Assembly: GCF_949987535.1 (NCBI RefSeq)
Contig: NC_080074.1
Coordinates: 39,725,641 to 39,789,640, forward strand
Length of the DNA stretch: 64,000 bases
DNA from: Balaenoptera acutorostrata
Taxonomy: Eukaryota > Chordata > Mammalia > Artiodactyla > Balaenopteridae
Reading direction: 5' to 3'
Shown: in pieces, positions 59,795 through 64,000 of the stretch
Position numbering within the stretch: position 1 is the first letter of the stretch
How the letters are laid out: the number at the start of each line of letters is the position of its first letter
Position numbers and translations under genes: made by a program
The notes under the pieces: model-generated
Database searches by the model: none
Told to the model about the DNA's origin: nothing
Seen by the model: the letters and a program-made list of their open reading frames with translations, nothing else

Positions 59795-62700
59795 AACAAC
59801 TAACAAAATAGTAACAGTAAAGTCTTCTGTATCAATAATTACTTTAAATGTAAATGGATTAGATTCTCTAACCAAAAGACATGGAGTGGCTGAGTGAATT
59901 AAAAACAAGACCCAACTACATGCTGTCTACAAGAAACTCACTTGAGATTTAAGGACACATATAAGCTGAAAATGAAAGGATGGAAAAAAATATTCCACGG
60001 AAATGGTAACCAAAAGAGAGCAGGGGTTGAAAGAAAAAAAGTCGCAAGAGAAAAAGGACATTATATACTGATAAAAGGATCAGTCTACCAGGAAGATATA
60101 ACAGTTACATATGCATCCAAGGTCAGAGCACATAAATAATATATAGCAAACACTGACAGAACTGAAGGAAGAAATAAACACCAATACAACAAAAGTAGGA
60201 GACTTCAGTTCCCCACCTTCAATAATGGACTGTAACATCTGAACAGAAGATCAGTAAAGAAATAGAGGGCCTGAATAACACAATAGAGCAACCATTTGCT
60301 AACATATGTAGAACATTCTACCCCACAACAGTAGAATACACATTCTCCTCAAGCACACACAGATCTTTCTCCAGGATAGCTCACATGTTAGGACAAAAAA
60401 CTAGCCTTAAAAATTTAAGAAGACTGAAATCATACCACAAAGAAATGAAACTGGAAATCAATAGAAAAAGGAAAACTGGAAAATTGACAAGCATGAAAAT
60501 TAAACAACATACTCTTGAACAACCACTGGTTCAAAGAAAAAAATCAAAAAGGAAATTAAAAAATATTTTGAGACAACAAAAATGAAAACACAACACACCA
60601 AATTTATGGGATGCTGCAAAAGCAATACTAAAAGGGAAGTTCATAGAAATAAATGCCTGTGTTAAAAAAGAAAAAAGATTTCAAATAAACAACTTACCTG
60701 TGCACATCAAGAAACTAGGAAAAGGAGGAACAAGCTAATTGGCAGAAGGAAGCACACAACAAAGGTAAGAGCAGAAATAAATGAAATAGAAAACAGAAAA
60801 ACAGTAGAAAAAATGAAGCTAAGAGCTGTTTTTTTGAAAAAATAAAGTTTACAAACTTTGCCTAGACTGAGAAAAAAACAGAGAAGTCCCAAATATTAAA
60901 ATCGGAAATGAAAGAAAAGACATTGCAACTGATGCCACAGAAATGAAAAGTATCAAAAGAGACTATGATGCACAACAGTATGCCAACAAATTGGAAAACC
61001 TAGAAGAAACAGATAAATTCCTAGAAACATACTATAAATAAAATCATGAAGAAATAGAAAGTATGAATAAACCTCTAACCAACAAAGAGATTGAATCAAT
61101 AATCAAAAACCTCCCCAAAAAGAAAAGTCCAGGACCAGATGGTTTCACTTTGAATTCTACCAAACATTTAAAGACAAATTAACACCAATCCTTCTCTTTC
61201 AAAAAACTGAAAACGAGGGAACACTTGAAAACTCATTTTAAGAGGTCAGCATTACTTTGATACCAAAGACAGACAAAAACACCACAAGAAAAGAAAACTA
61301 CATGCCAACCTGATGAAAAGAGGTGCAAAAATCCAGAGCAAAATGCTAACAAAGCAAATTCAGTAGCATATTAAAATGATCATAAGCATGACAAAGTGAG
61401 ATTTACCCCTGGGATACAAGGATGTTTCAACATACAAAAATCAATTAATGTGATACACAACGTTAATAGAATAAAGAATAAAAATCATATGATCATCTAA
61501 ATGGATGCAGAAAAAGCACTTGAAAAAATCTAACACCTGTTATGATAAAAATCTCTTAATAAACTAGGTATAGAAAAAAATGTACCTCATCGTAATAAAG
61601 GATATATATGACAAGCCCACAACTAACATACTCAATGGTGAAAAGCTAAAAGCTTTTCTTTTAAGATCATGAACAAGGCAAGGATGCCCGCTCTCACCAC
61701 TTCTGCTTAACATAGTACTAGAAGACTTAGCCAGAGAAATTAGGCAAGAAACAGAAATAAAAGCCATCCAAATTAGAAAGGAAGAAGTAAAAGTGTTCCT
61801 GTTTGCAGACAACATGATCTTATATATAGAAAACCCTAAAGATTCCATTTTTTAAAAAGCTCTTAGAACTAATAAATTCAGTAAAGTTGCAGGTTACAAA
61901 ATCAACATACAAAAATCAGTAGCATTTATATAGACTAACAATGAACTATCTGAAAAGGAAATTAGGAAAATAATCCTACTTATAATAGCACCAAAAGGAA
62001 TAAAATACATATGAATAACCTTAACTAAAGGGGTGAAAGACTTGTATACTGAAAACTACAAATCACTGATAAAAGAAATGAATATGACACAAACAAATGG
62101 AAAAACATCTTGTGTTCACTGATTGGAAGAACTGATATTGATAAAATGACCATACTATCCAAAGTAATCTACAGATTCATTGTATTCTCTATCAATATCC
62201 CAATGGCATTTTTTACAGAAACAGAAAAAACAATTCTAAAATTCATATGAAATCACAAAAGACTGTGAATAGCCAAATCAATCTTGAGAAAGAAGAACAA
62301 AGCTGCAGTATCACAGTTCCTGATTTCAAAATATATTACAAAGCTAGAGTAATCAAAACAGTATGGTACAATATCATTTTAATTAAAACATAAAATCACA
62401 ACAGAGTACAAAGCAGAGAAATAAATCCGTGCATATATGGTCAACTAATATTTGACAAGGGTACCAGGAATACACAATGGGAAAAGGATAGTTTGTTCAA
62501 CAAAAAGTGTGGGGAAAACTGGATATCTACATGTAAAAGAATGAAACTGGACCCTTACTTTACATCATACAGAAAAATCAACTCAAAATGGATTAAATTC
62601 TTAAACATAAGACCAAAAACTGTAAAACTCCTAGAAGAAAACATAGGAGAAAAACTCCATGACAGTGGCCTTGGTGATGATTTCATAGATATGACAGCAA

Positions 62701-62922
62701 AAGCACAGGCAACAAAAATAAGCAAGTGGTACTACATCAAACTAAAAAGTTTCTGCACAGTAAAGGGAGCAATTAAAAGGCAACGTATGGAATGGAAGAA
62801 AATATTTGCAAATCACATATCTGAAAAGGGGTTATTGTCTAAAATATATGAGGAATTCCTACAACTCAATAGTTAAAAAAACAAACAAACTAATACTCTG
62901 ATTTAAAAATGAACTAGACTTG
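59795..62922 (+). repeat. old L1 ORF2, nearly complete but decayed, part 1
   Basis: Starts at the 5' end of ORF2 (actttaaatgtaaatggatt near 59841) and proceeds in order through the endonuclease, the 'ccaggaccagatggtttcac' block near 61128, a PLLLN-like block near 61690, a palm motif altered to FADNM near 61803, and downstream ORF2. Stops and shifts are frequent; the longest frame is 127 codons at 62493-62876. Much older than the copy at 29240. Split by a SINE. Confidence 0.85.
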
Positions 62923-63253
62923 GGGCTTCCCTGGTGGCACAGTGGTTGAGAGTCTGCCTGCCAATGCAGGGGACACGGGTTCGAGCCCTGGTCTGGGAGG
63001 ATCCCACATGCCGCGGAGCGACTGGGCCCATGAGCCACAACTACTGAGCCTGGGCGTCTGGAGCCTGTGCTCCGCAACAAGAGAGGCCGCGATAGTGAGA
63101 GGCCCACACGCTGCGATGAAGAGTGGCCCCCACTTGCTGCAACTGGAGAAAGCCCTCGCACAGAAACGAAGACCCAACACAGCCAAAAATAAAAAAATAA
63201 TAATAATAAATAAATAATAAATTAAAAAATTTTTAAAAAATGAACTAGACTTG
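62905..63253 (+). mobile_element. CHR-type SINE with 18-bp target-site duplication
   Basis: SINE body 62923-63235: head gggcttccctggtggcacag, B box ggttcgagccctgg near 62979, A-rich tail. Flanked by aaaaatgaactagacttg at 62905-62922 and 63236-63253 without mismatch, inserted in the old L1 ORF2. Confidence 0.96.
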
Positions 63254-64000
63254 AACATTTCTCTAAAAAAGACATACAAAAGGTCAATCGTATATGAAAA
63301 AATGCTCAACATCACTAATTATCAGAGAAATTCAAATCAAAACCACAATGAGATATCACCTCACACCTGTCAGTTTCCTTATTACCAAAAAAAAAGACAA
63401 GAAGTGTTGGCTAGGATGTAGAAAAATTGGAACCCTTGTACGTTGTTGGTGGGAATGCAAAATGGTGCCACTGCTATGGAAAACAGTATGGAGGTTTCTC
63501 AAAAAATTAAAAATAGAACTACCATATAACCCAGCAGTCCCATTTGTGGGTATTAATCCAAAAGAATTTAAATCAGGATCTCTAAAAGATAATAGTGCTT
63601 TTATGTTTATTACAGCAATATTCACAATAGCCACGATGTGGAAATAACCTAAATGTCCACCAATAGATGAATGGATAAAGAAAATGTGGTATATACATAA
63701 AATAGAATACTCTTTGACCTTAAAAAGAAGGAAGTCCTGCAATATACAACATGAATGAACCTTGAGGACATTATGCTAAGAAAAATAAGCCAATCACAGA
63801 AAGATAAATATTGAATACTTCCACTAATATAAGGTATCTAAAATAATCAAATTCATAGAATCAAGGAGTGGAATGGTGGTTGCCAGGGGCTAGAGAGAGG
63901 AGGAAATGGGAATAAAGTTTCAGTCAAGAAAGATAAACAAGCTCTAGAGATCTGCTGTTCAACATTGTACCTGCAGTCAACAATAGTATATTATACACTT
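63236..64000 (+). repeat. old L1 ORF2 C-terminal end and 3' UTR, part 2
   Basis: Resumes after the SINE with the ORF2 C-terminal region: a frame at 63294-63647 keeps CWLGC and VRCWWEC-like cysteine spacing. It passes into 3' UTR sequence (gtggttgccaggggctagag near 63876) and runs off the window, so the 3' end is not visible. Confidence 0.85.

Noticed and set aside
1..64000. A novel multi-gene system such as defence or biosynthesis
   Set aside because: I looked for clustered open frames, shared promoters and unusual domain combinations. Every sizeable frame is explained by L1, SINE, simple repeats or chance, so no such system is supported.

Overview
This is mammalian nuclear DNA, most likely from a whale or dolphin. 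The evidence is eleven copies of the tRNA-Glu-headed CHR SINE family of cetaceans and their relatives (heads reading gcttccctggtggcgcagtg, tRNA-like A and B boxes, (TAAA)n-type tails), LINE-1 elements throughout, and no BovB/Bov-tA repeats of the kind that fill ruminant genomes. Old eutherian repeats (MIR, L2, MaLR LTRs, MER5-like elements) lie underneath. I see no host protein-coding exon, functional RNA gene, CRISPR array or bacterial feature. The window reads as an intergenic or deep intronic repeat-rich region.

Layout: 1-8.3 kb is a decayed antisense L2 landscape broken by a CHR SINE, a MER5A-like element and an MLT1 LTR. 8.4-11.5 kb is two antisense L1 3' pieces, one split by a SINE with a clean target-site duplication (TSD). 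13.4-14.8 kb is one MIR interrupted first by an L1 and then by a 234-bp inverted-repeat DNA transposon, followed at 15.0-15.8 kb by a decayed hAT-type transposase. 16-27 kb holds MIRs, L2 ends, old L1, twin CT/CA microsatellites, two antisense SINEs and a GATA array. 28.9-36.4 kb is the centrepiece: a SINE abutting a full-length L1 (5' UTR with a YY1-like site, open 297-aa ORF1, ORF2 broken by two stops and two frameshifts, polyA signal and tail), with the same target sequence present three times. 36.7-38.6 kb is an L1 3' piece that appears to carry about 1 kb of 3'-transduced DNA inside a perfect 16-bp TSD. 41-53 kb holds further L1 pieces, a short HSPD1 (HSP60) processed pseudogene, three more SINEs and an L1 with a short 3' transduction. 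53.4-56.3 kb is the longest apparently unique stretch. 57.2-64 kb has a SINE inside a MIR, a MaLR LTR, another MIR and a long decayed L1 ORF2, split by a SINE and running off the window end.

Functional logic: almost everything is copy-and-paste retrotransposition. L1 ORF2 endonuclease/reverse transcriptase made the L1 copies and, in trans, the SINEs and the HSPD1 pseudogene. Shared TSDs and nesting give a relative insertion order. The most noteworthy observations are the triplicated target site, the two candidate 3' transductions, the internally deleted HSPD1 copy and the largely intact young L1. Repeat family names come from remembered consensus sequences, not from a database search.
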